Below are positions 11,231 through 22,795 of a stretch of 64,000 nucleotides of DNA, in pieces. The DNA lies in contig OX235279.1 of the NCBI GenBank assembly GCA_944472155.2, positions 139,100,920-139,164,919 on the forward strand. The letters run 5' to 3'. Origin of the DNA: Trichobilharzia szidati. Lineage: Eukaryota; Platyhelminthes; Trematoda; Strigeidida; Schistosomatidae. Under the pieces are notes generated by a model. That model ran no database searches. It was not told the DNA's origin and saw nothing but the letters and a program-made list of their open reading frames with translations. A program made the translations under genes and the position numbers. Position 1 is the first letter of the stretch, and every line of letters begins with the position of its first letter.

Positions 11231-13280
11231 ACAAATGTGAACGTAGCTATCAACGGATCTGCTGAAGCTTGCTACACTCCTAATTCCTACATGGAAACGA
11301 ATGTCTCCAAACTGAAACTTTCATGGTCTAAGCGAATTCTGTTGAGTCTTACGTCCTTTAACCAATCCGAGCAACTTCAAATTATATGGGCGGCAAACGA
11401 GACTATCCAATGTGTTGATTAGAGACACTGAGCAGCCGTTCACACGTGTCTGCAATACGAAAGCGGAATTATGGATGTTTTCCACGAATTACGCAGCGAA
11501 TTTTATTTACATCTAGTATATACATATTACTTAGACAACAGGTAGATTGGAAGGGAGAAAACGTGTAGCCAACTATCATCCCTTGGTTACATTCACAAGA
11601 TGACTAGTCATTCGGCCTATTTCGTTAGTCTTTTAGATGGGGCTCACACAGATTTCATCGAAAATTTCTGCAGTCACCAAAAAAGAGGATGAGATCGGCA
11701 AATGTGTCAAGAAGTACTATGATTAACAATTTTCTTGATGAATTTATGTACTGAAATTGGCTCAACCTAACTTTGAGGACTTTTAGGAGAAATTGGCAAG
11801 TTTTCTTGGTACATGTAAAAATTCGTTATCTTATGTAACCACTTTTAACGTCGCATTACTTATATGTAACCGGTTTATCAAATTAAAGTTTTACTTTGGA
11901 TGTATCTGATTGGCCCACAGAGATTTATCAAGGTCTTTAATTGGTAACGTCACTTTTGGCTGCTACAGTCTACAGTAACCCAAATCAGATACATGGAATG
12001 CTATGAAAGTTCATTCCAAATTAAGTTATGCCTGCCTGTTTTGACTTGGAAAAGGCAGATGCAGTGTGGGTAGAGTAAACAGTAGACACTAAAGTTGAAT
12101 GACCATGAACCAACCAGTCAGATCACTCAGCATTATAAATGAACGCTGTTTAAAAATCTTAGTTGAAAACTTCACCCAGATTTGGTTAATGACTTCTGTG
12201 TGGAAAGTGGATTGATAGGGAGCACTAAACATGCATATGTGGAGGGATAATGACGCTGCGAAACTATCGCCAGGCTCCTGAAGGTTATGCATTCAGATGC
12301 AACCACTCTTATATGAAAGAGTCTTTAAGAGTTGGTAAGTTGTACATTTTCATAGGCTGACATCGTCATTCATGTTGGTGAAGCTGTACTTATTGAACAA
12401 AACACAAATCGCGATAAGAAAAGAAAGTAAATAATGTTTGGGCGCTGGGAATGTACAACATAAATCTCAGTAAAAAGTTTTTAGAAAGCATCCAAAACAG
12501 AAGTGCTGATGTTTCAACACCAATTGTACAATTAAAAGTCCTCCTAGACACTACCATTCACACAGATGAGTGGAGAGGTTATTCGCAATTATGATCACTA
12601 TGATTGAAAGAATCCAGAGAAATTTCAGAAATCACAAGGAAAGTCTGATATCAGGAGCAATTCATATGAAATTGAATCCAAATTGTCTGAATAGGGATGA
12701 TGCACTAAAACAGAATTTGACCTGATTACAACACACCCCCCCCCATGAAACAGCAAAATCAACACTAGTGTGATAAGCAATTTCATTATGTAAGCACACG
12801 CTGCTTTAGAGGCTGAGGGTGTTGACGTTCACGGATATTAAGAAGTATGCTAGCGCAAAATATAATATCCACAACTTCTATAGTATTAGTTCCACGTAGA
12901 TTAAAGGCAAAGGAAAATACCAGAATTGATCGGCCAAATTATAAATTATATTTTGGGACCAAATCGGAGTGCGAGATGATTGCTTGACTAGCTAGGGATC
13001 GTATACGAACGAACGAACGTAAAATGACGGCGTGCCAAATGACGTGGATGCTTGACCGTAAGTCTTCAGCTAAACAAATCGACTAAAACACTGATGGTCA
13101 GCATCCAATGTTCAGTGATGAACGCAGTGGCTAATAATTCTTATAATTTTATGCATTCTACAACTGGTTTTGTTATCTTAACCAATTGGCCAATTTGACA
13201 ACGCAAAATTACCCCATGCTGAGGAACGATGATTAAGTGGTTATATATAAGCTAATATTTTGTAAATTCTGGTTTGTTAA
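11231..13280. other. No gene recognised
   Basis: AT-rich sequence with short ORFs (11237-11422 and 12089-12292) that show no recognisable motif. It holds a small inverted repeat (ATGTATCTGATT near 11901 against AATCAGATACAT near 11984), a C-run near 12735 and a donor-like GTAAGT at 12336 without a convincing exon upstream. Confidence 0.45.
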
Positions 13281-13322
13281 TACTTCGATAAAGCTATTAG
13301 TATTAATAGCGAAACGTCGGTA
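13281..13322 (+). ncRNA. Decayed hammerhead-like motif
   Basis: Perfect stem II hairpin GCTATTA/TAATAGC, then GAAAC, minimal stem III and a GUC triplet, then GGTA that can pair with TACT upstream. The core reads TCGATAA instead of CTGANGA, so it should be inactive. Probably a PLE terminal remnant. Confidence 0.4.
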
Positions 13323-14442
13323 AAAACAATATCATTTTGCTTTTCATTCATTTGGAAAATACAAGTTGTTACGCGTTTTTTCCAAAAATTCTAACAATAA
13401 TGTTGTCTACGATTATATCACGTAAGCTGCTTTTACCTATGTGGAGTTCACTCACTGACATTGTTCCACTATTTTTTCTTATGTATATCCTGAGTAACTG
13501 AATAACTGCAAATCTGCTTACACCATGTATTTATTATTTATCATATTGATGATGCCTGTAAACTGCCATCCCTCGTGTACACAAAATGAGAAAATACATT
13601 ATTATTATTAATTGGTGGCTTTTGTACGTGGAACTCATACAAATTCTATTGAAGGATTCTCAGTTCAGTTGAAAAAAACGTATTAGAATGGTAAGTGGTT
13701 CCGGCAATGATATGGTATGTAGCCACTCACATAAGTTTTGATATCCACGTTAGTTTGATCTGCCGAAAACCACTCCTATGAAGTACTGCGACCAATTTTT
13801 GCAGCATATTAGCCATATATACCCTGTATAATTCATTTTTATTACATTTGTGTATTATAAATACACTTTTTTATAAATTAAATACCACGTTTCCCCTAGA
13901 AGAATCTGGTTGCTTGTTTCAATCCGGACCAATAATTTCGTGAAAACCGTGAGACGTCTTTCCCTCTCCTGATCACACCGAAATTTTTGTCTTCCATTTT
14001 CACCCAAAGTTCTGAAGTTTTCCGCTTTCTGGGATGAACAAATTTAGAAATAAATAAATAATCATTTGTAACCAGTGATTGTATTGCTTCTTAAGCCATG
14101 AAACAGTCACTGAGGTAGTACAGTGTAACATAAACTTCCAAGCTGTTTTACCTACACTATGGAAGAATCCATCGAGTTCTCTTGGGAAAATAACAGCCAC
14201 TTCGGAATTTTTTGTCTCACGATATTTGTCAGATGTTCATCCTTAGTGTTCTTCTACCAGGGTAGTATTAACTCCTTATAAAAATCGATTCAGTTAACAT
14301 AGTGTAACGGTGTATTGGTAAAAGACAAGAGACTTGTCGACGCAACGTTTATTCGGAATTGATAAAACACAAAATAATTGAGCACAGTTCGGCCTAAGAC
14401 ACTGAAACGCCATGCACGTAATCAGACTGACTCAATTCAAAC
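13323..14442. other. No gene recognised upstream of PLE-2
   Basis: AT-rich sequence with a short ATT run near 13600. It may include the 5' untranslated part of PLE-2, but no boundary or target duplication could be fixed. Confidence 0.4.
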
Positions 14443-16630
14443 GTGTATTACGCAGTTATCGAAGACCGTAACAGAAAGTTTCTATGCTGTCGACGAATTA
14501 CCAGAAAACCTAAAGAAACTTATTTAGATTATGTATATGTAATTGTGAGTAAAAGGAAAGAAAAGAAACGTATGAAGCTGCTACAGAGTTTGGAGAACAT
14601 GGCACCTAAAACAAGATTTCCTCCAAACCCAAGTCGTTTTGAGTATAATTTTTCGGATGTAGTCCTTATTGAAGTGGATCTACAGGCTTTATTGCTTGGC
14701 CCTAAAGTTTGTGATAGTCATGTTAAAATTTATAAAATGGATGCACAAATTCAGTTTGAAAGTCCCTACACTCAAAATGAAGGCCTAGCAACCTCATCAA
14801 TTGAAGATTTTGAAAGACTTAAATCAACTCTGGTCGACTGTTGCTATTATTATATGAATAGTAAACGCGATTCGGATAGTATTCTAACCAAAAAACATAG
14901 GGAAGCTCTAGATATTCCCTGTAAAAATGACAGCATAATAATAACAAGACCGGATAAGGGCTCAGGAGTGGTTATCATGAACAAAGCGGATCACTTCGAG
15001 AAGATGAATACTATTCTTAGTGATAATCTAAAATTCCAAAAAGTCTCCTCTTCTCTGGATCTGATTGAAAAGATAGAGAAACAGTTAGCGGAAACATTGA
15101 GAAGACTGAAACAACAAGGCTTTATCTCACAGATTCGGAATACATCACTGAAACCCACTAGAACGTCCACACCAATATTATACGGCTCGCCTAAAGTGCA
15201 TAAAATGGTGTACCGCTTCGACCAGTATTAGATATGCTAAATTCACCATACCATCCCGTAGCCAAATGGTTAGTCGAACTCTTACAACCTCTTCATACTG
15301 AGTTCGTGAAGCACAGTGTAAGAGATACATTTGGATTTGATGAAAGGACAAATGATTTAAATGTTGACAATAAATTCATGATGTCATTTGACGTATCTTC
15401 CTTATTCATCAATGTTCTACTTATGGAAACAGTGGACTTTGTATGCGAGAAACTCATAAAACAAAACATCGATGTTGGCATTCCAGTATTTTGTATGAAA
15501 GAGCTTCTCTTGAAATGCACAATGAATTTTTGCTTTTTGTTTAATGAGGAACTGTTTAGACAAATCGATGGTGTGGCAATATGGGTCACCACTAGGACCC
15601 ATTCTAGCCGACATTTTTCTTGCGAAACTAGAAAATGGGCCTTTGAAGGATGTTATTGATGAACTTGAATTCTATTGTTGGTACATGGATGATACATTTT
15701 TGATTATGAAAAATGAGGATGAAGCAAAGAACATCCTGGATAAATTTAACGAGGTTCATCCTGCAATAAATTTTACAAATGAAAAGAAAAAACTCTAGTA
15801 TTTCATTTCTAGACGTCTTCATGACCAGAAAAAAGAATGGCACAGTAAGAAGAAGTGTATATAGAAAATCTACATCAACGGGTCAGTACACGCATTTTTT
15901 CAGCTTCATGCCCTTAAAATACTAACGCAATCTGATAAAGTGCTTGGTTCATAGAGAAAGAGCAATCTGCTCAGAGGAATGTCTTAATGAGGAGCTTAAT
16001 AATATTAAACTGTTGCTGAGTGAAAGCGGTTATCCAAAAAAGTTTATTGATAAGAATATGAATCTAAAATCAAAGCAGCCCAATGTACCAACAGTTACTA
16101 AAAAGGCCTTATTCTTACAAATTCAGTTCCTCGAGGACAACATTAGCGAGATACTAACACAACGCCAAAGAAATACGGTAGAAAGAGCATTCCCTGCCGC
16201 TGAGTTACGCTGTATCTTCAAAACTAACCCTATTTTGCCTTCGGGAGAAAAAGATAAACTGCCTAATTTCGCCTCTTCCATGTGTATCTACCATTCTCAC
16301 TGCTCCTGCGGAGCCAGTTACATAGGCCGTACAAGTAGGCGTGTTTCTTCTCGGATTTCTGAACATCACCATGTGTGGTTAAGTAAATGACAAACAAAAT
16401 CTGTTTTTAGCACTATTCTATCTCATCTTTTAGATACAGAACACAAGATTGCTGTTAACCAGGCTTTCAAAGTTATTAACCGCATACTAACAAATCTTAA
16501 CTTCGCCATAAGAGTTCGATTACTAAATATTGCTGAGGCTGTTGGGATTCACATTAAGAAGCTTAATTTATGCGTCCAAAAGAAGTTAGTTCAGACATTA
16601 TCCTTACCTTGGCCATCTAGGTTTGAATGA
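14443..16630 (+). mobile_element. Penelope-like element PLE-2, RT and GIY-YIG, three or more frameshifts
   Basis: The 262-residue first frame (14443-15231) carries the PLE N-terminal region with IIITRPDKGSGVV and ILYGSPKVHK. A frameshift near 15200 moves to RPVLDMLNSPYHP and MSFDVSSLF (15234-15659). Another, caused by one extra base near 15585 in the GVAMGSPLGP motif, moves to the frame with YMDDTF (15682-15696; both catalytic aspartates present). FLDVFMTRKKNG follows at 15808, then the C-terminal frame 15944-16390 with CSCGASYIGRTSRRVSSRIS, the GIY-YIG nuclease. The C-terminal tail (AEAVGIHIKKLNLCVQKK...LSLPW) runs to about 16630 after a stop at 16390. The family is close to PLE-5 and PLE-8 and distinct from PLE-1. 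Confidence 0.9.
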
Positions 16631-16834
16631 TCCTGAATTTTTGCGGAAATTTCTCTAATTTTAGTTGATATTCTATCTACTAGCATATTTAAAACAATTA
16701 GTCCCTTTTATGAATTTGAATAGCGTTATTAGAAGATGAAGATTATCTGAAAAATGTGATGTATTTCGAACAATCTGATCACACATGTACTTGTCCAATC
16801 GATATATGTGAAAAAGTTAAATCAAACAAAGTGA

Positions 16835-17250
16835 CAAGAAAAGGATTTAAGAATGATTAACACAACGTTTGGTAATCCAATCATATAAGGATTACCAAGG
16901 TAGGTTAACAGTAATAATGAATTCTTTTTGAATACACAGGAGGGGGGCTTAAGTTTATGAATATCTATAGCCTCGGCGTATTTCAATAAGCGTTCTTCAT
17001 CGTTTTTATAGATGACCTTAAAGGCTGAGTTAACATCAATCTTATGGTTCATCTCAATTAGGTGTTTAGCTTAGACGAAGTTAGTAGTCTGACATCTGCA
17101 TCTATTGAGTTTCTTTATATTATTTTTGTATCTTCCATGTTTTTCAATAACACTGGTTCATTTTCTCTCTTTGACGTCAAGTCTGTCACACCGCTATTTG
17201 ATATTTTTCGGTTGACGAATGTCTCCTTATATACTACTTATAAATCTTGT
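16835..17250 (-). mobile_element. PLE 3' fragment, opposite strand (PLE-3)
   Basis: The minus-strand frame 16822-17052 reads HKIDVNSAFKVIYKN and IDIHKLKPPSCVFKKNSLLL, the PLE C-terminal tail also seen in PLE-2. Upstream, after a frameshift, AKHLIEMNH and a short piece to about 17250 continue the match. Everything 5' of this is missing. It faces PLE-2 tail to tail. Confidence 0.75.
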
Positions 17251-17633
17251 CAGTAGTACACGCCGCAAGTGTTCATTTGCATAGGAAAATAAAAAACTGA
17301 AGCCAAGATGGAAATGTATGCTATCGGAATATAAAGAAAAGAATCACTGTGAAATATAAGGGTGTGCAATTTATGTATTTTAATGGTCCACTGAGTATTT
17401 GTCTTTCATTGTCAATCCATACTAGTATCTGAAAGAACATTATCTATTCATTAACAAAACTGCTGTAACAAATTATTTTATTATTATTATTATTCTATTC
17501 TTTGTAATCTTGTCAACCTTAATAGTGCCGAATGTTGGGAAACCTGCATTAACTATGAAAAACACTATTTTCCGGAAGAATTTTGAATTGCACCTACTGA
17601 ACTTTGAACTAATTGTTTTTGTTCCACTTGCAG
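17251..17633. other. Intergenic or intronic, no feature
   Basis: AT-rich sequence with an imperfect TTA run near 17480. No element was recognised. It ends in a pyrimidine-rich tract and CAG that could be a splice acceptor. Confidence 0.4.
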
Positions 17634-17700
17634 ATTTGTGTATTCAAAGCTGGCTGATTTGCTGTCTCCTGTAATCCCAGATTTGAAAAAGAAATTCCGG
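17634..17700 (+). CDS. Candidate internal exon (67 nt), unrecognised protein
   Basis: Preceded by TTTTTGTTCCACTTGCAG and followed by GTCAGT. Read with the first base closing a split codon, it encodes FVYSKLADLLSPVIPDLKKK then FR. The frame continues in phase into the candidate exon at 18784-18840. The family is not recognised, and the donor is not consensus. Chance remains possible. Confidence 0.35.
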
Positions 17701-18783
17701 GTCAGTAATATGGTATTTTTCTAATATACTCTTGTTCCCATTTTATTTATGTAGGCATACAAAATCGCTTATCTAATGTTACTTGATTTATAGGTCATAA
17801 GTGAATTGGCATCTGTATGAATGAAATCTTTGATTTGGCTTTAATGAAAGGCTGTCCAGTAATAGGATACAGAAATATTTTGTACTTTCTGTTATAAGCT
17901 GATAGCTCAATTATTAAGCGGCATTTTTCACCTGTTTACTTAACCAGAGAATAGCATAAATATAAAAAGGACGAGTTGCTGTTGGGCTGTTAACCTTCAT
18001 TTGCTGGATGTATAAGGATTCAGTTGTTTATTCGTATACCTAAATATGTTTATAATCGTCCTCTACAACATCGTCGTTTATAGCTAACACACTAAATGTC
18101 TCCTATTACTTGGAACAAGATATTACAAATGGTTGTTCATCTCATTCTATTCATCAAAATGTATCGTCTAATTAATAAAATGCTCCTCTGTATGTCAATA
18201 AAATTTTTCCAGACATTTGATAACGAAAAAGTGGAACAAGAGTACTTACAAAGTCCAGATTAGTATTTTCCCCCATTTAAATTTAAATTTTTTTAATCTA
18301 GTGAGAAAATTGACCAAGAGTGCACTTGGCACAATCAGCGTGATATTCTTGAACGGCTGAATGATAAAAGTACTTTCTCTGTCTTACATATGAAGTCAGT
18401 TTGCTGGTGAGCCGTTCTAGACGTCATGTAAGAAAAAAGTACTGTTGATAATATAAACAGTGTAGAAGGATAGTTCGCTGATTGTATCTTTCAGTGGACC
18501 ATTATCTAATTTAACGTAAATATAGACGCTAAAATTGGACCCAAGATGGAATCCATTGTAGCACCTTCCACTCGACGATACATTCCGTTATTAAACTGAG
18601 ACTGCACATTCATCAGGCAAAGAAGCAGAGGTTCTTGCTTGGTTTTTGGTAGTATACCTACTACCATATCACTCTCATGAAGAGCTTAACAATGGTATCT
18701 AATAAAAGGACTCTCATGGGCAAGCGAGTACTAACCATAGAAGTCACCGTTTTGTCGCTGACATTCTTGTTTTGTTCCTGTAG
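17701..18783. other. Putative intron, no element recognised
   Basis: AT-rich sequence between two candidate exons in compatible phase. No transposon protein motif was found. A short inverted match (AAGTACTTTCTCTGTCTTACAT near 18368 against ATGTAAG...AAAGTACT near 18425) is the only structure noticed. Confidence 0.35.
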
Positions 18784-18840
18784 GCTGAAGACGCCCGAAA
18801 ATTTAAGGAGAGACTCAATGATCGGATGCTAATTGTTTCA
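18784..18840 (+). CDS. Candidate internal exon (57 nt)
   Basis: A good acceptor (TTTTGTTCCTGTAG) and consensus donor (GTAAGT) bound 19 codons reading AEDARKFKERLNDRMLIVS. Phase 0 joins cleanly to the end of 17634-17700. Family unknown. A minus-strand PLE fragment starts right after the donor, consistent with insertion in an intron. Confidence 0.4.
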
Positions 18841-19070
18841 GTAAGTCTGAAAATTCATTTTTTCAATTTTCTCTGGATAGTCTTTGCCACTAAGTAGTTT
18901 TTGGAATTTCACGTTATCCCACAAAATCCTTTTCATCTTATCAACATAGTTAGGTCTATCCAATAATAAGATTCCAATCTTCTTATTTCCTTTCGTTATA
19001 AGAATCCTTTGATTGGTACGGATTCTCATTAAGACTTTAATATAAGACTTCTCTCAGTATACTTTGTTGA
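18841..19070 (-). mobile_element. PLE N-terminal fragment
   Basis: The 63-residue minus-strand frame reads RILITKGNKKIGILLLDR then NYVDKMKRILWDNVKFQKL, matching the RPDKGSG...MNKADHFEKMNTIL...NLKFQKV block of PLE-2. Only this block survives. Confidence 0.7.
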
Positions 19071-19189
19071 TTGATATGAGTAACAATTTCCAACCAGAGG
19101 CTTTCAGTTCTTCTGACTATATTTCAGAGGATGAAGCTAATTCTTTTTGACTGAAAAAAGTTCCAAACTGTCATTCTTATTGTGCAGTA

Positions 19190-19365
19190 CAGTGGTTGGG
19201 ACGCTCGCCGACCATGCGCATGGTCTGGGGTTCAGTCCACCGATGACGCACACCTGATATCAATGTTCAGCCTGCTAAAAATGGGCTACCGATATCACAT
19301 GCTGAAAATTCCATACTTGTACTGAAAATACGGTGTAGCATCAAGCTGTAATCAAAATTAAAAAA
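19190..19365 (+). mobile_element. tRNA-like SINE, family 2
   Basis: The head resembles a tRNA: ACAGTGGTTGGGACGCTC (A-box region) and GGGGTTCAGTCC (B-box-like). The body (GGGCTACCGATATCACATGC, then ...CATACTTGTACTGAAAATAC) matches, inverted, 22606-22795 and 35683-35765. It ends in CAAGCTGTAATCAAAATT. Confidence 0.75.
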
Positions 19366-19559
19366 AGTAAACTAATTTACTATGATAACCTTGATTATAA
19401 TTCATTAAATCATATGCCTGAAATTTACTTCTACTAGCCACAATGATACCATCAAATGTTTATGAATAATAATCTTGTTATGTAAGTGTATAGCCTGATA
19501 AGAAATAACCGAAAAGATGTATTTGCTGAAATTCCGTTCTCTAATTATGAAAATAAGAG

Positions 19560-19735
19560 TGTTTAGTTTAAAACAATTAGTTCCCTTTATGAATTTAGAT
19601 AAAGCAATAAGAAGACGTAATTTCGGGCGTATCCTAAAGTTTGTGGAAGTCCTAGCAATTAGAAAGTTTAAGCCACCTTTATGCGTTCAAAAACAATTCG
19701 TCATCACATTAAACCTTCTTTGGTAAATTTTGTTT
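19560..19735 (+). mobile_element. PLE 3' tail remnant
   Basis: The frame ends KFVEVLAIRKFKPPLCVQKQ, equivalent to the C-terminal tail of PLE-2 and PLE-3. The stretch TAGATAAAGCAATAAGAAGACGTAATTT (19597-19624) recurs inverted near 19945-19975. Confidence 0.55.
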
Positions 19736-21284
19736 TGGTACCATAGCAGATGTACTATTACCCCTGCTATGGGATTTAGTGGTCTTCATTGTTACTTTGA
19801 CCTTGAATATGTCCTTTTAACTTGACCTAAGTCAATTTTCTCACCTCTTTATTAATTTCATATATATTCCTATGACAAGTCCGTGAATGATCAGATTGTT
19901 CGAAATGTGTTGCGCAAATACATTACACTATTCAGACAAATTACGTCTTCTTATTGCTTTATCTAGATGTTTAGTTTATTGCTATTTGCACAACACCAGC
20001 ATTGCGTTTGTGACTATAAGTTTTTTACTTTAAATTCAGTTATCCGAAACATACTTTTCACGCTTCAGGGCATCAGTCACGCACAGATTGGAATAAGTGG
20101 AGTGGGATTGGTACTCTGGACGCACCGACAGTGAAAAAAATGCTTCGCCTGCACATGTGTTCGCTTTTCATTCCAATCGGATTGACTTTAGCTACAGAAA
20201 CAGTAGTTAATCTCCTCAAAAATGACCAAGGCTTTTCAGTGTAGAAGAAGAGTATTTCTCAGCTTGCATCTTACCTTCTACCTACAGTTAGGTGTCACAG
20301 CCTATTAACGAACGATATAGGCAAATTTGGGACTATGGCTATGCATAAGCATGTTACACCAGTCCGAAATGCCTAGTTTCTGACTAAATCCGAACATGTT
20401 TTGGAGTTTGCCGACTTATGTCATACTTTTATAGGTATGGTATCTGCCTACCGATTAAAAAGTGTATAAACTGCGCAGCATGTCCATCGCCCTGTTTTGT
20501 GGCCTTAAGAAATGGCAGATAAAAAAGAAGAAAATATGAAGAGACAGGCGGACTTTGACCATAGGTAGATTCCTTTCAATCTGATTTTATTTGGGGCAAT
20601 ACAGCCATTAGTGTTGCGGTTAACTGTTTAGTAGGAATAATGTTAGGACGTTGCGAAATAATATATCCAGAAAAGCCAGTCTTACAGACCGACCTGTAAA
20701 CTATAATAGCGGCCATTTGGTAAAGTGTTATAAGTTTCAGTCGTTTTGTGCAGTTTACTTTATTTTTATTAGAGTAAACGTACTTACTGAACAGCTGTGT
20801 AATATTTTCAATATTCAAAGGGTTTTTGTATCTATTCGATTAATTTTACACTGCTACCTTTCCAGTAGCTCTAGATAGATAACTTTTCACTCAGCTGATG
20901 AGGTTGCGTGATTCAATCAATTCCAGGGCTCACTTGATTGTTCTATAAAACTTTACTGGTCGTCATCACTTCCTAAGTACAAATAGTGATGACAGTTGTA
21001 ACCTAAGTTTCTAGTGTCACATGCTCTCATGTGCAGCGGTAGTATTTTTATAGGCGATTAATTTGCATCTTAGTCGAAGTTGTAAGACAGATTCCCTAAA
21101 AAGTGATTCCTCTACTCCCATCTGTAACAACAGTTCTCTACTAGAGGCGTCATCTTATCCATTTCTTGAAACAGCCATTCAGACATTCAGTGGTAATTGC
21201 AAGTTGTAGTAAACAAGATGCAATGGTGTCTTTTATTTGAAAAATCCTCAGGAGTCATACTGGATCCCTACCAAGTGTTGGAAT
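19736..21284. other. Mostly unrecognised, with an inverted PLE-tail repeat
   Basis: 19883-19990 matches, on the minus strand, the PLE-associated sequence at 16690-16790 (shared CGAACAATCTGATCA) and forms an inverted repeat with 19597-19624. A frame open from about 20072 to the stop near 20240 (IPIGLTLATETVVNLLKNDQ) has an acceptor-like CTTCAG before it but no known family. The remainder holds only short ORFs. Confidence 0.4.
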
Positions 21285-21420
21285 GGTCAAGGGATTTGCC
21301 CGGTAGCCAGAAGGTCATAATTTCGATTCCTGATGGTGTCTTGCGTGCAGACTACTACAGACTGTTAAACTAGGACGAGAAATCTGTTCAGTGCTCTTTG
21401 ATTTGCAGTGTCCCTCTAAA
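21285..21420 (+). mobile_element. Decayed copy of the hammerhead SINE (family 1)
   Basis: tRNA-like head (GCCAGAAGGTCATAATTTCG, then ATTCCTG) followed by AAACTAGGACGAGAAATCTG, matching the stem II and GAAA part of the SINE at 51890-52315. It is too diverged to be catalytic. Confidence 0.45.
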
Positions 21421-21539
21421 CTGATGCCACTTCATAACATAATCTACTTTGAGAAATATTTCATTTGTCGAAGAATTCTTCTACCTAACCGATCATATGT
21501 TTACTTGTGAAGATGTGTTACTTCTACCAGTTCGTTATT

Positions 21540-21700
21540 TTGGAATTCATGGACCAGTCGCTGAACGGTCTACGAGGTTACCTTGAGGCCAGAAAGCCCT
21601 AGGTCCGAAATCCAGTGGGTGTGTACTGCCAGTGGGTCCGAAACTAGGACGAAATAGCTATCAGTACATCCTGGTTTTCAGCGGTTCTCTCACTGACATT
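21540..21700 (+). mobile_element. Copy of the hammerhead SINE (family 1)
   Basis: The sequence GAGGCCAGAAAGCCCTAGGT, then CCGAAATCC and GTGTACTGCCAGTGGGTCCG, then AAACTAGGACGAAATAGCT, follows the family-1 order of tRNA-like head and hammerhead. The core is CCAGTGG rather than CTGANGA and stem III is altered, so it should be inactive. Confidence 0.6.
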
Positions 21701-22605
21701 AGTGCTCAATCAAACTTGATACAAATCAAATCCTCACAAACTGATACTTCGAAAAACTTTTATTCAGATGTGAAAGTTCATCTTTTCTGGCAATCTTCCG
21801 CAAGTTTTACAACATCGAGGATTATCCTGCTAGCAAAGTTTTAAGATAGTGGGTAAATCTCATACTGATTATTTAACCACGATACTTTTTATTGTCATTT
21901 CAGAGGATATTCATAGCACAAACTTCAGAAGCAAACAGGTTGTCATAATTTCTCCGAAAGCAGACTATTGACGTATCCCGGTAGCTTAGAGCATGATTGG
22001 TTGACCCAAAAGTTATTTTAATGATTTCTCCATCTATATTTTTTTAATTGGTTAATTTGTTGACCTGAGCATTCACCTGCTTTTGTTTCTTCCTTTCATC
22101 ATTGATTCATAGATTATGTCAATCCATATACAGATTATGAATTTGTTTAAATGTTACATTTTTTTTAAATATTCCAATGTGTTCATTAAATTATGTTAGT
22201 CTTAAATTCTTATTCTGTTCTCCTCAAATTCACGCAGACCTAAGCGTTCATCTCCAAACACACACTGAAGTATTAAAAGAATATAGTGTTCAGACTTCAG
22301 TTAATATTACTTTTCATTAATCAATAGAAAATTATCATAAATCATTAGCCTGAGGGTTAGAATTTTGTCATCTGAAGAAGCGAAAGTTATTGGCAGCATA
22401 ACTGAGATGTAATCGATAAATGCCAAAAATGGCATTTTCACCTCAACTGAAGTACACCAATGGATGCAGTATTTACCCTTTCTGGTTTATTTCGACATGT
22501 TTTCCAGTAATGACTACTATTGTCATTGACGCCAGTGGTTAATATTTAGTAAGCTGCTTCAAGCAGATTCTGAGCGTTCTACAGTATTTTTTTATTTTAT
22601 TTTAT
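21701..22605. other. No gene recognised
   Basis: AT-rich, with T-runs near 22160 and a TTTTA run near 22588. No element or exon could be supported. Confidence 0.45.
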
Positions 22606-22795
22606 ATTTTATTTTGATTACAGCTTGATTCCACACCGTATTTTCAGTACAAGTATGGAATTTTCAGCATGGATATCGGTAGCCCAAATTTACAGGCCGA
22701 CCATAGATATCGGGTGTGCGCCGGCAGGGGATTGAACCCCGGACCCTGTGCATGGTCGACGAGAGTCCTAACCACTGTGCCACCGACGCGCGTAT
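22606..22795 (-). mobile_element. tRNA-like SINE, family 2, best copy
   Basis: The minus strand begins GGTGGCACAGTGGTTAGGAC (A box) and continues to GGGGTTCAATCCCC (B box), then a body ending in CAAGCTGTAATCAAAAT and A/T-rich sequence. This is the layout of a pol III-transcribed SINE. The ORF at 22664-22846 is a shadow of it. Confidence 0.8.

Noticed and set aside
12290..12340. Possible exon ending at the GTAAGT donor (12336)
   Set aside because: The acceptor side has no pyrimidine tract, and the phase would create a stop if joined to 17634.
19190..19260. Possible tRNA gene
   Set aside because: A and B boxes are present, but no cloverleaf with acceptor pairing, and the body repeats elsewhere as a SINE.
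22363..22400. CTGAAGA followed closely by GCGAAAG, hammerhead-like
   Set aside because: There is no room for stem II between core and GAAA, and no stem I pairing was found.
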